Positions 8,780-18,011 of a stretch of 64,000 nt of DNA are shown here, piece by piece. Under the pieces are notes generated by a model that was not told the DNA's origin, made no database searches, and worked only from the letters and a program-made list of their open reading frames with translations. How positions within the stretch are numbered: position 1 is the first letter of the stretch; each line of letters opens with the position of its first letter. The stretch spans positions 620,001-684,000 of the forward strand of contig NZ_REFW01000001.1 of assembly GCF_003688855.1 (NCBI RefSeq). The letters are read 5' to 3'. Source of the stretch: Tessaracoccus antarcticus (GTDB lineage: Bacteria; Actinomycetota; Actinomycetes; Propionibacteriales; Propionibacteriaceae). The position numbers and the translations under genes were made by a program.

Positions 8780-11245
8780 TCAGGCCCCTAGTCGGCGGGC
8801 GAGGTAGGGGCCCGTGACGCTTCGGGTGCTGGCAGCCACAGTGAGCGGCGGACCTGAGGCCACCACCGTCCCGCCGTTCACCCCGCCGCCGGGACCCAGG
8901 TCGATGACCCAGTCCGCGGAGGCCACCGCATCCAGATCGTGTTCCACCAGAACCACGGTGTTGCCCGCATCCACGAGGCGGTGGAGTTGGCGCATCAGGA
9001 GGGCGACGTCGGAGGGATGGAGCCCGGCGGTGGGTTCGTCCAGCAGGTACAGCGTGTGACCGCGTCGTGCCCGCTGCAGTTCGGTGGCGATCTTGATGCG
9101 CTGCGCCTCGCCGCCACTCAGCTCCGTGGCAGGCTGCCCCAGCCGCAGGTAGCCGAGGCCCACGTCGCGCAGTGTTTCCAGGCTGCGGGATGCGGTGACG
9201 ATGTCGGCGAATAAACTGGCCGCCTCATCGACGGTCATGCCCAGGATGTCGGCGACGGTGCGGTCTCGCCACGTCACTTCCAGGGTCTCCGGGTTGTAGC
9301 GGGCGCCGTGGCAGGTGGGGCAGGGACCGTAGGTGCCGGGCAGGAACAGCAGTTCCACCTCGACGAAGCCCTCTCCCTGGCACGTGGGGCAGCGGCCCTC
9401 GGCCACGTTGAAGGAGAACCGGCCGGGCCCCCAGCCGCGGGCCTTCGCCTCGTCGGTGGCGGCGAACAACTTGCGGACGGCGTCGAACATGCCGGTGTAC
9501 GTGGCCAAATTCGAGCGAGGGGTGCGGCCGATGGGTCGCTGGTCCACGCGCACGAGCCGGCTGAACGTTTCCAGACCTGCCACGTCGCTGACGGCGACGT
9601 CGATCTCCGCGTCATCCTCCTCCTCTGCGGCGACGTCGAGCCAGCGACGCACCACCTCGGCCAGCACCTGGCTGACCAGCGTCGACTTCCCGGACCCCGA
9701 GACGCCCGTGACGGTCGTGAGGACACCCAGCGGGATGTCCACGGACAGGTCCGACAGGTTGTGGCGGGTGACGCCCCGCAGCCGCAGCCAGCCGTGAGGG
9801 GGCCGCGGTTCGTGGGCCAGGGGCTCGGCTCGTCCGAACAGGTGGTGGCCCGTGGCGGACTCGGCCACATCCTCCAGTCCGGCGACGGGGCCGCTGTAGA
9901 GCACCCGGCCGCCGTGTTGCCCGGCCCCTGGCCCGATGTCCACGATCCAGTCGGCTCGCCGCACCACGTCCATGTCGTGCTCAACGACGAACAGGGAGTT
10001 ACCGGAAGCCTTGAGGCGGTCCAAGACGTCGAGCAACGGTTCGGCGTCGGCCGGGTGCAGACCGGCGGACGGCTCGTCGAGCACGTACACCACCCCGAAC
10101 AGGCCGGAGCGCAGCTGGGTGGCGATCCGCAGGCGCTGTGCCTCGCCCGCAGACAGCGTTGTCGAGCGACGGCCCAGGCTCAGGTACCCCAGGCCCAGAC
10201 CCAGCAGCACTTCGATGCGGGCCAGCAGGTCGGCGGCGATCCGCACGGCCACCTCCGTGGCCTCGCCGGAGCTGGCCGACGACGTGGCCGCGGCTGCCCC
10301 GGCCTGCTCCGCCACGGGCCGCAGCAGGGCGACGACGTCGCTGAGGGGCAACGCGTTGACCTCGGCGATGGTGCGGCCGGCGACGCTCACCGCCAGCGCG
10401 TCCCGCCGCAGACCGCTGCCGTGGCAGTCGGGGCAGGTGATGCTCTCGGTGAACCGGAGGGCGCGTTCACGCATCTGCTGGCTCGTGGCGTCGGACAGCA
10501 CGTGCATGATGTGCTTCCGGGCGCTCCAGAACTTGCCCTGGTAGCTGTGATCGATCCGGTCGCGTTGCGGCCGAATGAACACCGATGGCTGCTCGTCGGT
10601 GAACAGCAACCAGTCGCGGTCCTTCTGGGTCAGGGCCTTCCAGGGGGTGTCGATGTCGATGCCCAGGCCGTTGACGATGCTGCGCAGGTTCGCCCCCTGC
10701 CACGCGCCCGGCCAGGCGGCGATCGCCCCCTCGCGGATGCTCAGGGATGGGTCGGGCACCATCAGTTCCGCCGTGACGTCGTGAATGACGCCCAGTCCGT
10801 CGCAGCGGCGGCAGGCGCCGGCGGGGGTGTTGGGGGAGAAGGACTCGGCCTCGAGGCGCGGCGCCCCCGCCGGGTAGGTGCCGGCGCGCGAGTACAGCAT
10901 CCGCAGCAGGTTGGACAAGGTGGTGATGGTGCCGACGCTGGAGCGCGAACTGGGCGCACCGCGTCTCTGCTGCAGCGCCACGGCCGGAGGCAGTCCCGTG
11001 ATCTCGGTGACGTGCGGCGCACCCACCTGCTGCAGCAGGCGCCGGGCGTAGGGAGCCACCGATTCGAAGTAGCGGCGCTGCGCCTCGGCGTAGAGCGTCC
11101 CGAAAGCCAGCGACGACTTGCCCGAGCCGGACACGCCCGTGAACGCCACGAACGCGTCGCGCGGGATGTCCACGTCGACGCTCTGGAGGTTGTTCTCCGT
11201 GGCGCCCCGCACGTGCACCGATCCGTCCACCGTTGCCTCTGTCAC
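8780..11245 (-). CDS. UvrA-like class II ABC ATPase (UvrA2/drug-resistance type)
   Basis: 821 residues, shorter than housekeeping UvrA (about 940-1000). Two ABC ATPase halves are visible: Walker A GVSGSGKSSLAFG near the N-terminus and GVSGSGKSTLVSQ in the second half, signatures LSAGEAQRLR and LSGGEAQRIK, and Walker B VLDEPSAGLHP and LLDEPTAGLHP. Zinc-type CxxC pairs occur at CRRC, CPDCHGSG, CPTCQGEG and CPTCHGAR. The reduced length fits the UvrA2 class, which lacks the UvrB-interaction domain of canonical UvrA; members such as Streptomyces DrrC are linked to resistance against DNA-binding drugs. It is probably cytosolic and DNA-associated. It stands alone, divergent from the aldo/keto reductase. 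The precise role is inference. Confidence 0.88.
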   Translation of the reverse strand: MTEATVDGSVHVRGATENNLQSVDVDIPRDAFVAFTGVSGSGKSSLAFGTLYAEAQRRYFESVAPYARRLLQQVGAPHVTEITGLPPAVALQQRRGAPSSRSSVGTITTLSNLLRMLYSRAGTYPAGAPRLEAESFSPNTPAGACRRCDGLGVIHDVTAELMVPDPSLSIREGAIAAWPGAWQGANLRSIVNGLGIDIDTPWKALTQKDRDWLLFTDEQPSVFIRPQRDRIDHSYQGKFWSARKHIMHVLSDATSQQMRERALRFTESITCPDCHGSGLRRDALAVSVAGRTIAEVNALPLSDVVALLRPVAEQAGAAAATSSASSGEATEVAVRIAADLLARIEVLLGLGLGYLSLGRRSTTLSAGEAQRLRIATQLRSGLFGVVYVLDEPSAGLHPADAEPLLDVLDRLKASGNSLFVVEHDMDVVRRADWIVDIGPGAGQHGGRVLYSGPVAGLEDVAESATGHHLFGRAEPLAHEPRPPHGWLRLRGVTRHNLSDLSVDIPLGVLTTVTGVSGSGKSTLVSQVLAEVVRRWLDVAAEEEDDAEIDVAVSDVAGLETFSRLVRVDQRPIGRTPRSNLATYTGMFDAVRKLFAATDEAKARGWGPGRFSFNVAEGRCPTCQGEGFVEVELLFLPGTYGPCPTCHGARYNPETLEVTWRDRTVADILGMTVDEAASLFADIVTASRSLETLRDVGLGYLRLGQPATELSGGEAQRIKIATELQRARRGHTLYLLDEPTAGLHPSDVALLMRQLHRLVDAGNTVVLVEHDLDAVASADWVIDLGPGGGVNGGTVVASGPPLTVAASTRSVTGPYLARRLGA

Positions 11246-11286
11246 GTGCCCGACCCTAGACGGTCACCGGTGGCAGGATGGGGGAC

Positions 11287-12324
<1,038 letters not shown>

Positions 12325-12336
12325 CCTGCATCGTGT

Positions 12337-12387
12337 GACACGAGGAGGTGCGGCCGGATCGATGATGCAGCCGCACCTCCTCGTGTC
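12337..12387 (+). terminator. Strong hairpin terminator after the aldo/keto reductase
   Basis: An 18-bp perfect stem (12337-12354 with 12370-12387) and a 15-base loop begin 12 bases after the stop. It may serve both strands, since a minus-strand gene ends at 12440. Confidence 0.8.
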
Positions 12388-12439
12388 GGAGTTCACGCAG
12401 GGGCAGTGCTGATCCTTCGGCGCCCCGCGACGGGGCCCC

Positions 12440-12829
12440 TCAGGTGGTGAAGAGGACCTGGTTGTTGAACACCCAGACGTCGGCCCGGGTGTATTTGCCG
12501 CCCTTGAAGTCGATGACGGTGGTGAGGAGGTAGCTGCGGCAGGCGCCCCGGCCGGTCGTGGCGGTGTCGCAATCAGTGCGCCACCGGCGTCCTTCCGCGC
12601 TGGTCCAGCTGCCGGTCCTCCCGAGTGGATTGGCAGTCCACAACGCACGGTCGGACCAGCGGTAGGTCAGGGAGTTGAAGGCCCAGCCGTTGACCTTGAC
12701 GTAGCCGGAGGGCGTCTTCCTGATCACCGTGGCAAAGATGTCGGTGCGGCACCGCGCCGTGGCGGAGTAGCCCTCGCAGGCGGTGCGCCACTGCCGGCCG
12801 TTGACGGTGTGCGCCCCGGGGATCGTGTA
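12440..12829 (-). repeat. Copy 1 of the C-terminal double-repeat cysteine module
   Basis: Encodes residues 170-298. First half: VNGRQWRTAC...RCRTDIF...GWAFNSLTY. Second half: EGRRWRTDC...ACRSY...VWVFNN. This copy is the most diverged of the four (GWAFNS for GWxFNN and VLF for VRF). Confidence 0.85.
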
Positions 12830-13336
12830 CACCTCCATCATGGGTCGGAAGAGCTTGGCGACGGCCACATATTCGTCGAGTTGCCACAGGAGGTTGCTGC
12901 CCATGGCGGCAACCGCACCGGGGGACAGCTGCCAGTACAGGGCTCCCGGTCCGGTATCGGAGAAGGCGAAGGCCCCCGCCCCAAGCGCAGGCAGTGGCGT
13001 CGTTGAGAAGAGGATGGAGGTGTCCGCGTACTCCTGGCGAAGCTGGTCCTCGGCCTGCTTGGGTGTGGACACACCGTCCACGAACCCGAAGGACAGGTTC
13101 TCCCCCTCGGTGACGCCCTGAACCCGATAGGCGCACTGAGTGGGGGTGGCCTCCAGGCTGACGAGGGTTCTCTTCTCCACCTCCGAGGGTGGCCGGGCCC
13201 GGTTGATTTCGGCAACGCTGGGACAGGAGACCCGCTTGACGGGAGGGATGTCGGCGGCAGCGGGTAAGGCCCCTGCCATAGTCGTGGTGAGAGTGAGTGC
13301 GAACGCCGCAGTCAGGAGGCGGAATGGAAGTCTCAT
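12440..13336 (-). CDS. Secreted protein of unknown function with C-terminal four-cysteine W-x-FNN module
   Basis: 298 residues. A signal peptide covers about 1-28 (LPAAA end). Residues about 30-165 form an N-terminal domain with two cysteines (about 38 and 68); its spacing vaguely recalls DUF3558-type proteins, but I do not recognise it with confidence. Residues about 170-298 are the shared module: Cys at about 187, 196, 256 and 266, with GWAFNS and WVFNN marking its two halves. The same module ends three other products in this window. The protein is probably exported and held at the envelope. It is monocistronic, with no clear ribosome site; TACACT just upstream could be a -10 for a leaderless or near-leaderless message. 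Confidence 0.75.
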   Translation of the reverse strand: MRLPFRLLTAAFALTLTTTMAGALPAAADIPPVKRVSCPSVAEINRARPPSEVEKRTLVSLEATPTQCAYRVQGVTEGENLSFGFVDGVSTPKQAEDQLRQEYADTSILFSTTPLPALGAGAFAFSDTGPGALYWQLSPGAVAAMGSNLLWQLDEYVAVAKLFRPMMEVYTIPGAHTVNGRQWRTACEGYSATARCRTDIFATVIRKTPSGYVKVNGWAFNSLTYRWSDRALWTANPLGRTGSWTSAEGRRWRTDCDTATTGRGACRSYLLTTVIDFKGGKYTRADVWVFNNQVLFTT

Positions 13337-13412
13337 GGCTCAGTGTATGGACGTGTGACCCCGAGTGGGCCCCCTGTGAAGCGTCGCGCAAAGATTCCAA
13401 AAGATAAATCCA

Positions 13413-13441
13413 TTGACTTAAGAGTTGTCCGGGTGTTCACT
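13413..13441 (+). promoter_or_regulatory. Possible folE promoter
   Basis: TTGACT at 13413-13418 is separated by 17 bases from a weaker -10 candidate, TTCACT at 13436-13441. It lies about 50 bp before the folE start codon. Confidence 0.35.
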
Positions 13442-13490
13442 GGTGTGGAGAAGTAGTGGGGGAGCTGGTCCGAACAAGGGGGTCGCCATC

Positions 13491-14189
13491 GTGTCTTTGC
13501 CATCCACGCAGTCCACGTTCAACGCAGACGACGATCCACGCGCCGCCCCCTCCCTGAAGGCCGTGGCCACCTCGACCACCGACGGAGTGCCGGGGCGGGC
13601 GGCGATCCTGCCAGAAGGACCGGAGAGGGATCTGGGGGCTGCGGCGGCGGCGGGCGCCGAGTTCATGCGGGCCCTGGGGGTGGACCCCTCTGACGAGTCC
13701 CGCCCCGATCTTGCGCTCACGCCGCATCGCTTCGCCACCGCGTACGCGGAGATGCTCACTCCCCGCCCGTTCGATTTCACGACGTTTCTGAACGTTGAGG
13801 GCTACGACGAAATGGTGGTGGTCCGCGACATCGCCGTCCAGTCGCTGTGCGAGCACCACCTGCTGCCGTTCGTGGGTGTCGCGCACGTTGCCTACCTCCC
13901 CGCGAATCTCATCGTGGGCCTGTCCAAACTGCCGCGGATCGTCGAACACTTCGCGCGTCGACTGCAGACGCAGGAACGGCTGACGCTCCAAGTGGCTGAA
14001 GCACTGGAGAGCCACCTTCAACCGCGAGGAGTGGGTGTGGTGGTCGAGGCCACCCATTCCTGCATGACCCTGCGCGGCGTACGGTCGGAGCATGCGAGCA
14101 CCAAGACGTCCTCCCTGCGGGGGTCGTTGCGCAGCGACCCGGCGACCCGGGCAGAGTTCTTCGCACTGGTGAATGGTGCAGCGCACTGA
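13491..14189 (+). CDS. folE: GTP cyclohydrolase I
   Basis: 232 residues from GTG 13491, chosen because AAGGGGG lies 8 bases upstream and the upstream in-frame extension looks non-coding. The enzyme converts GTP to 7,8-dihydroneopterin triphosphate, the first step to folate and other pterins. Zinc ligands are visible at about Cys120 and His123 (SLCEHHLLPFVG) and Cys191 (HSCMTLRGV); the catalytic region includes LSKLPRIVEHFARRLQTQER. It heads a same-strand series: FAD reductase, FolP2-like protein and RibD-type reductase. A weak hairpin (14200-14205 with 14213-14218) follows, so the downstream genes may also be expressed separately. Confidence 0.93.
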   Translation: MSLPSTQSTFNADDDPRAAPSLKAVATSTTDGVPGRAAILPEGPERDLGAAAAAGAEFMRALGVDPSDESRPDLALTPHRFATAYAEMLTPRPFDFTTFLNVEGYDEMVVVRDIAVQSLCEHHLLPFVGVAHVAYLPANLIVGLSKLPRIVEHFARRLQTQERLTLQVAEALESHLQPRGVGVVVEATHSCMTLRGVRSEHASTKTSSLRGSLRSDPATRAEFFALVNGAAH

Positions 14190-14252
14190 TCAACACCTGA
14201 CCCACCAACAGAGTGGGTGGGGACTCGTTACCCACACAGGAGGAGTTCGACC

Positions 14253-15392
14253 ATGAGCATTGTCATAGTTGGCGCGGGTCTGGCTGGCGCCACGGCTGTC
14301 ACGGAGCTGCGGGAGAAGGGCTACTCGGGTGAGATCGTTCTTCTCGGTGCCGAGAAGCACCTCCCGTATGAGCGCCCGCCGCTGTCCAAGGGATTCCTCA
14401 TGGGTGAGCAGGAGTTCGATGAGGCGCTCGTGCACGACCAGGCCTGGTACTTCGACGAGGACGTGGACCTCAGGCTGGGAATGCTCGCGACCCGCATCGA
14501 CCTGGCGTCAAAGGTGGTTCATGCCGAACCCGTGGGTGGTGGTGAACCCCTCGACATCCCCTACGAGCAACTCCTTCTCGCGACCGGTGCCACGCCGCGG
14601 GTGCTGGACATGGGCGGTGGAGTCGGCCCGAGCATGACCCTGAGGACGATCGATGACAGCATCACGCTGCGCAAGTCCCTCAAGCCCGGCGCCCACGTGG
14701 CGATTGTGGGTGGGGGATGGATCGGTCTTGAAGTGGCGTCAGCCGCCCGCCAGGCGGGAGCCGAGGTGACCGTGTTCGAGTCCGGAGACCTGCCTCTGGA
14801 GCGCGTTCTGGGGCCGGAAGTCGCAACCCTGTTCGCCGATCTGCATCGTGGCCATGGCGTCGACCTGCGCCTGGGCTCGAGGCCGACTCCCGCGGACCTC
14901 TCAGGTGCCGACGTGATCGTGGCCGCCATTGGCGTGACCCCCAACGTATCCCTGGCGGAGGAGGCTGGACTGGCGGTTGACAATGGCGTCCTCGTCGACG
15001 CGAGCCTGCGCACCTCCGACGCGAACGTGTTCGCCGTCGGTGACATCGCCAATCAGGAACACCCGCTGCTGGGCCGACGCATCCGGGTGGAGCACTGGGA
15101 CAACGCCATCGAGCAGGCGAAGATCGCAGCCCGCAACATGCTCGGCGCCCACGAGCAGTATGACCGCCAGCCCTACTTCTTCACCGACCAGTACGACCTC
15201 GGCATGGAGTACGTGGGCAACGTCGGACCCGAAGGCTACGACCACGTGGAGATCGAAGGACCCACCAAGGTGCTCGAGGGCGACGCGTTCCGCGCGTTCT
15301 GGATCAGGAGCGGGACGGTGGTCGCGGCAATGCATGCCAACGACTGGGATGCCTCCGACGTCATCCGCGACAGCATTGGCACCGCCCGTTGA
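14253..15392 (+). CDS. FAD-dependent NAD(P)H oxidoreductase, ferredoxin/rubredoxin reductase-like
   Basis: 379 residues from ATG 14253 behind AGGAGGAG. The N-terminal FAD dinucleotide fold is IVIVGAGLAGATA (about 3-15), followed by LPYERPPLSKGFL; the NAD(P)H fold is AIVGGGWIGLEVA (about 148-160); the second FAD contact is VFAVGDIAN with RIRVEHWDNAIEQ. This matches the reductase component family of bacterial oxygenase and ferredoxin systems. Its electron acceptor is not adjacent. It sits between folE and the folP2-like gene, 43 bp before the latter's start, so it may be part of a pterin operon or merely co-transcribed. Its exact role is unknown. Confidence 0.85.
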   Translation: MSIVIVGAGLAGATAVTELREKGYSGEIVLLGAEKHLPYERPPLSKGFLMGEQEFDEALVHDQAWYFDEDVDLRLGMLATRIDLASKVVHAEPVGGGEPLDIPYEQLLLATGATPRVLDMGGGVGPSMTLRTIDDSITLRKSLKPGAHVAIVGGGWIGLEVASAARQAGAEVTVFESGDLPLERVLGPEVATLFADLHRGHGVDLRLGSRPTPADLSGADVIVAAIGVTPNVSLAEEAGLAVDNGVLVDASLRTSDANVFAVGDIANQEHPLLGRRIRVEHWDNAIEQAKIAARNMLGAHEQYDRQPYFFTDQYDLGMEYVGNVGPEGYDHVEIEGPTKVLEGDAFRAFWIRSGTVVAAMHANDWDASDVIRDSIGTAR

Positions 15393-15435
15393 TGAGATCA
15401 GTCATCCCGCGCCCCCACACGTCAGAGGACCCAGA

Positions 15436-16317
15436 GTGAACCTGCAGCGCATCGGCCCCGTTGAGTTCGACTTCGACCGGCAGGTCGCGGTCATGGCCGT
15501 GGTGAACCGGACGCCCGACTCGTTCTATGACCGCGGGGCAACCTTCGCGTTCGACCGGGCCGTCGAGAGTGTGGTGAGGGCGGCGGATCTCGGCGCGGAC
15601 TGGGTGGACATCGGTGGTGTGCCCTTCGGGCGCGGGCCGGCCGTCTCCGTGGCGGAGGAGATTGACCGGGTGGCCCCGGTGATTGCCGCCGTCACGGCGG
15701 CGCGCACCGACATCGTCATCTCCGTCGACACGGTGAGGGCCGAGGTCGCGCGAGCCGCGATCGAGGCGGGCGCCGCCGTCATCAACGACACCAGCGGCCT
15801 GGGTGACCCGGACATGGCCGCTGTAGTGGCGGACGGGAAGGCGCACCTGATCGTCTGCCACAGTCTCGGTGCACCCCGTCAGGAGAAGCCGGCCGCTCAT
15901 TTCGACGACGTGGTGGGCGAGGTCCGAGCATTCCTTGTTGAACGAGTCGCCAGGGCGGAGGCCGCCGGGATCCCACGGGGCAAGATGATCATCGACCCCG
16001 GCCACGACCTGGGCAAGAACACGCTGCACTCCCTGGAGCTCACCCGGCGGCTCGGTGAGATCGCCGACATCGGACTGCCGCTGCTCGCGGCGGTCTCGAA
16101 CAAGGACTTCATCGGTGAGTCGATCGACCGCCCTGTGGGGCAACGGCTGGCCGGTTCCCTGGCGGCGATGACGGTCTGCATCCTGGGCGGTGCCCGGATC
16201 GTGCGGATGCACGACGTCGAGGCCACCGTGGACGCGGTGCGCATGATTGAGGCCATCCTGGGCATGAGGCCCCCGGTGCGGCTCGAACACAACACCCATC
16301 CCACCCACAACGTGTGA
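15436..16317 (+). CDS. Dihydropteroate synthase homologue, FolP2-type
   Basis: 293 residues from GTG 15436, with AGAGGA six bases upstream. The fold is DHPS-like: MAVVNRTPDSFYDRGATF (about 16-33), ISVDTVRAEVARAA, INDTSGLGD, IIDPGHDLGKNTLH and AAVSNKDFIGES. Canonical DHPS has GGESTRPG in the second loop, which contacts pABA and sulfonamides; here it reads GGVPFGRGP. This pattern matches mycobacterial FolP2, reported to lack DHPS activity in M. leprae, better than FolP1. The product is therefore probably a paralogue with altered chemistry rather than the housekeeping enzyme. It is 7 bp upstream of the RibD-type gene, clearly in one operon. Confidence 0.85.
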   Translation: MNLQRIGPVEFDFDRQVAVMAVVNRTPDSFYDRGATFAFDRAVESVVRAADLGADWVDIGGVPFGRGPAVSVAEEIDRVAPVIAAVTAARTDIVISVDTVRAEVARAAIEAGAAVINDTSGLGDPDMAAVVADGKAHLIVCHSLGAPRQEKPAAHFDDVVGEVRAFLVERVARAEAAGIPRGKMIIDPGHDLGKNTLHSLELTRRLGEIADIGLPLLAAVSNKDFIGESIDRPVGQRLAGSLAAMTVCILGGARIVRMHDVEATVDAVRMIEAILGMRPPVRLEHNTHPTHNV

Positions 16318-16324
16318 GGCACCC

Positions 16325-17083
16325 ATGACCACGCGCATTGACAGACTCTGGCCCACCCCTGACGACGATCTCGACGATGATGCACTGCTCGAGGCCTACG
16401 CCTTCCCTGCGGAGCGCCTGTGGCTGCGGATGAACTTCGTCAGCAGCATCGACGGTGCGGCCACCAGCGACGGGCGCTCGGGTGGGCTGGGTGACGACGC
16501 CGACCATCGCGTGTTCGACCTGCAGCGGCGGGCGGCGGACGCCGTCCTGGTGGGCGCCGGAACGGCTCGCCAGGAGGGGTACGCGGCGATGCGACTGGGG
16601 GAGGAGGCGGTGGCGTGGCGCGTGGCGCGTGGAATGCCACCGCACCCGGTTTTCGTCCTCGTGACCCGTCGCCTGGACCTCGACCCGGACTCACCGATCT
16701 TCACCGACGCACCCGTTCGTCCCATCATCTACACCGTGGCCGAGGCTCCGCCTGGTCGACGGACTGCACTGGCGGCGGTGGCCCACGTCGTCGACGCCGG
16801 CGAGTCAGACCTCGACCCGCTCCGCGTGCGCGACGACCTCGCGACCCGTGGCCTTCTCCATGTCCAGGCCGAGGGCGGACCGAGCCTCTTCGGGGCATTC
16901 CTCGCCGCGGGCGCCGTGGACGAACTGTGCCTCACGCTCGCCCCGACCGTGGTGGCAGGGGATGCCGGGCGCATTGCGCGGACGCAAAGGCCCGCTCCCA
17001 CCGGGATGGGGCTCGTCGGGGTGCTTCGTGCGGATGACGAGCTGTTGCTTCGCTACACCAGGGCGGCCCCCAGGGGTGCGTAG
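16325..17083 (+). CDS. RibD C-terminal/dihydrofolate reductase-like pyrimidine reductase family protein
   Basis: 252 residues. The single RibD_C domain shows FVSSIDGAATSDGRSGGLG near the N-terminus, VLVGAGTARQEGY for nucleotide binding, and the late VQAEGGPSLFGAFL and LTLAPTVVAGDAG. No cytidine-deaminase domain is present, so it is not bifunctional RibD. It resembles M. tuberculosis Rv2671, annotated as RibD yet reported to reduce dihydrofolate and bypass DHFR. Next to folE and a FolP2 homologue, a role in pterin or folate reduction is a reasonable inference; flavin biosynthesis remains possible. The start lies 7 bp after the previous stop. Confidence 0.85.
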   Translation: MTTRIDRLWPTPDDDLDDDALLEAYAFPAERLWLRMNFVSSIDGAATSDGRSGGLGDDADHRVFDLQRRAADAVLVGAGTARQEGYAAMRLGEEAVAWRVARGMPPHPVFVLVTRRLDLDPDSPIFTDAPVRPIIYTVAEAPPGRRTALAAVAHVVDAGESDLDPLRVRDDLATRGLLHVQAEGGPSLFGAFLAAGAVDELCLTLAPTVVAGDAGRIARTQRPAPTGMGLVGVLRADDELLLRYTRAAPRGA

Positions 17084-17135
17084 ATGACCTGGGAACGCAG
17101 AGCGCCTTTTTGTCGAAAAATGTATCCTTTGGAAA

Positions 17136-17876
17136 GTGAGCGAGATGCCTGCCGATAAGCCCCGGGCGGATCCGCAGGGCGACGTTGCCCGCGTCGGACT
17201 CCTGGCCGAGCCCACGCGGCGTCAGCTCTACGAGTACGTCGTGGATAGGGGTCGCGCTGTCAGCCGCGAGGAAGCGGCCGAGGGGACGGGCCTGCCCTTG
17301 CACACCGCGAAGTTCCACCTCGACAAGCTTGTGGACGGCGGTCTCCTGGTGACGGAGTTCCACAAGCTCACCGGCAGGACGGGGCCGGGATCGGGGCGCC
17401 CCAGCAAGCACTACCGGCGCAACGATGCAGAGATCGCCGTGGCGTTGCCGCCCCGGCACTACGACCTCCTGAGCACGGTGCTGGCGGACGCCGTCGCGAC
17501 CGCCTCCGTCACAGCGGAGCCGGTGCAGCAGGCTGTCAGTCGGGTGGCGCGGGATGCCGGCCTCGCGATCGGTCGCCAGCACGCAGACCATCAGGACGTG
17601 GTGACAGCTCTGCACTCGTGCGGCTACGAGCCAGTCACGGCGGGGCGGGACCTCATCCTGCGCAACTGTCCGTTCCACCAAGCTGTCGCCCGGCACCCGC
17701 AACTCGTGTGCGGCCTCAACCTCGACTTCATCGGAGGTCTCCTGGAGGGGATGGGGGCGGACGACAGTGAGGCGCGGCTCACTCCCGCCCCCGGGCAGTG
17801 CTGCGTGACGGTGAGGATGGGGCAACCAGCGGGAACGGCGTCTGCTGCGCGGGGGCCCATCCCAAGTCGTGGATAG
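17136..17876 (+). CDS. SufR-like HTH transcriptional regulator with C-terminal cysteine cluster
   Basis: 246 residues from GTG 17136, or 243 from ATG 17145. TATCCT at 17123-17128 is placed to give a leaderless transcript beginning at the GTG. Residues about 20-95 form a winged helix (AEPTRRQLYEYV, PLHTAKFHLDKLVDGGLL). The C-terminal half holds RNCPFH (Cys at about 178), QLVCGLNLDF (about 192) and GQCCV (222/223). This Cys-x13-Cys arrangement plus a distal Cys resembles the Fe-S-sensing part of SufR repressors. No suf genes are in the window, so the target is unclear. It lies between the folate-type cluster and an NCS1 permease, whose upstream region holds an inverted repeat. Confidence 0.75.
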   Translation: MSEMPADKPRADPQGDVARVGLLAEPTRRQLYEYVVDRGRAVSREEAAEGTGLPLHTAKFHLDKLVDGGLLVTEFHKLTGRTGPGSGRPSKHYRRNDAEIAVALPPRHYDLLSTVLADAVATASVTAEPVQQAVSRVARDAGLAIGRQHADHQDVVTALHSCGYEPVTAGRDLILRNCPFHQAVARHPQLVCGLNLDFIGGLLEGMGADDSEARLTPAPGQCCVTVRMGQPAGTASAARGPIPSRG

Positions 17877-17879
17877 CAG

Positions 17880-17898
17880 AAGGTATACCATCTACCTT
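17880..17898 (+). promoter_or_regulatory. Inverted repeat upstream of the NCS1 permease
   Basis: AAGGTA (17880-17885) and TACCTT (17893-17898) flank 7 bases; an overlapping GGTATACC palindrome spans 17882-17889. It lies just after the SufR-like gene and about 115 bp before the permease. It may be an operator or promoter element for the permease. Confidence 0.35.
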
Positions 17899-18011
17899 GA
17901 TCGGTGCGGGGCTCACGCACTCGCCGGTCCAGGTGCTTCAGAGGCAACAGTGCCTCAAGGAGAGCTACCGCCTGACCTCTGCGCGAGCCAATCGAGAGAA
18001 CGGCAACCCCT

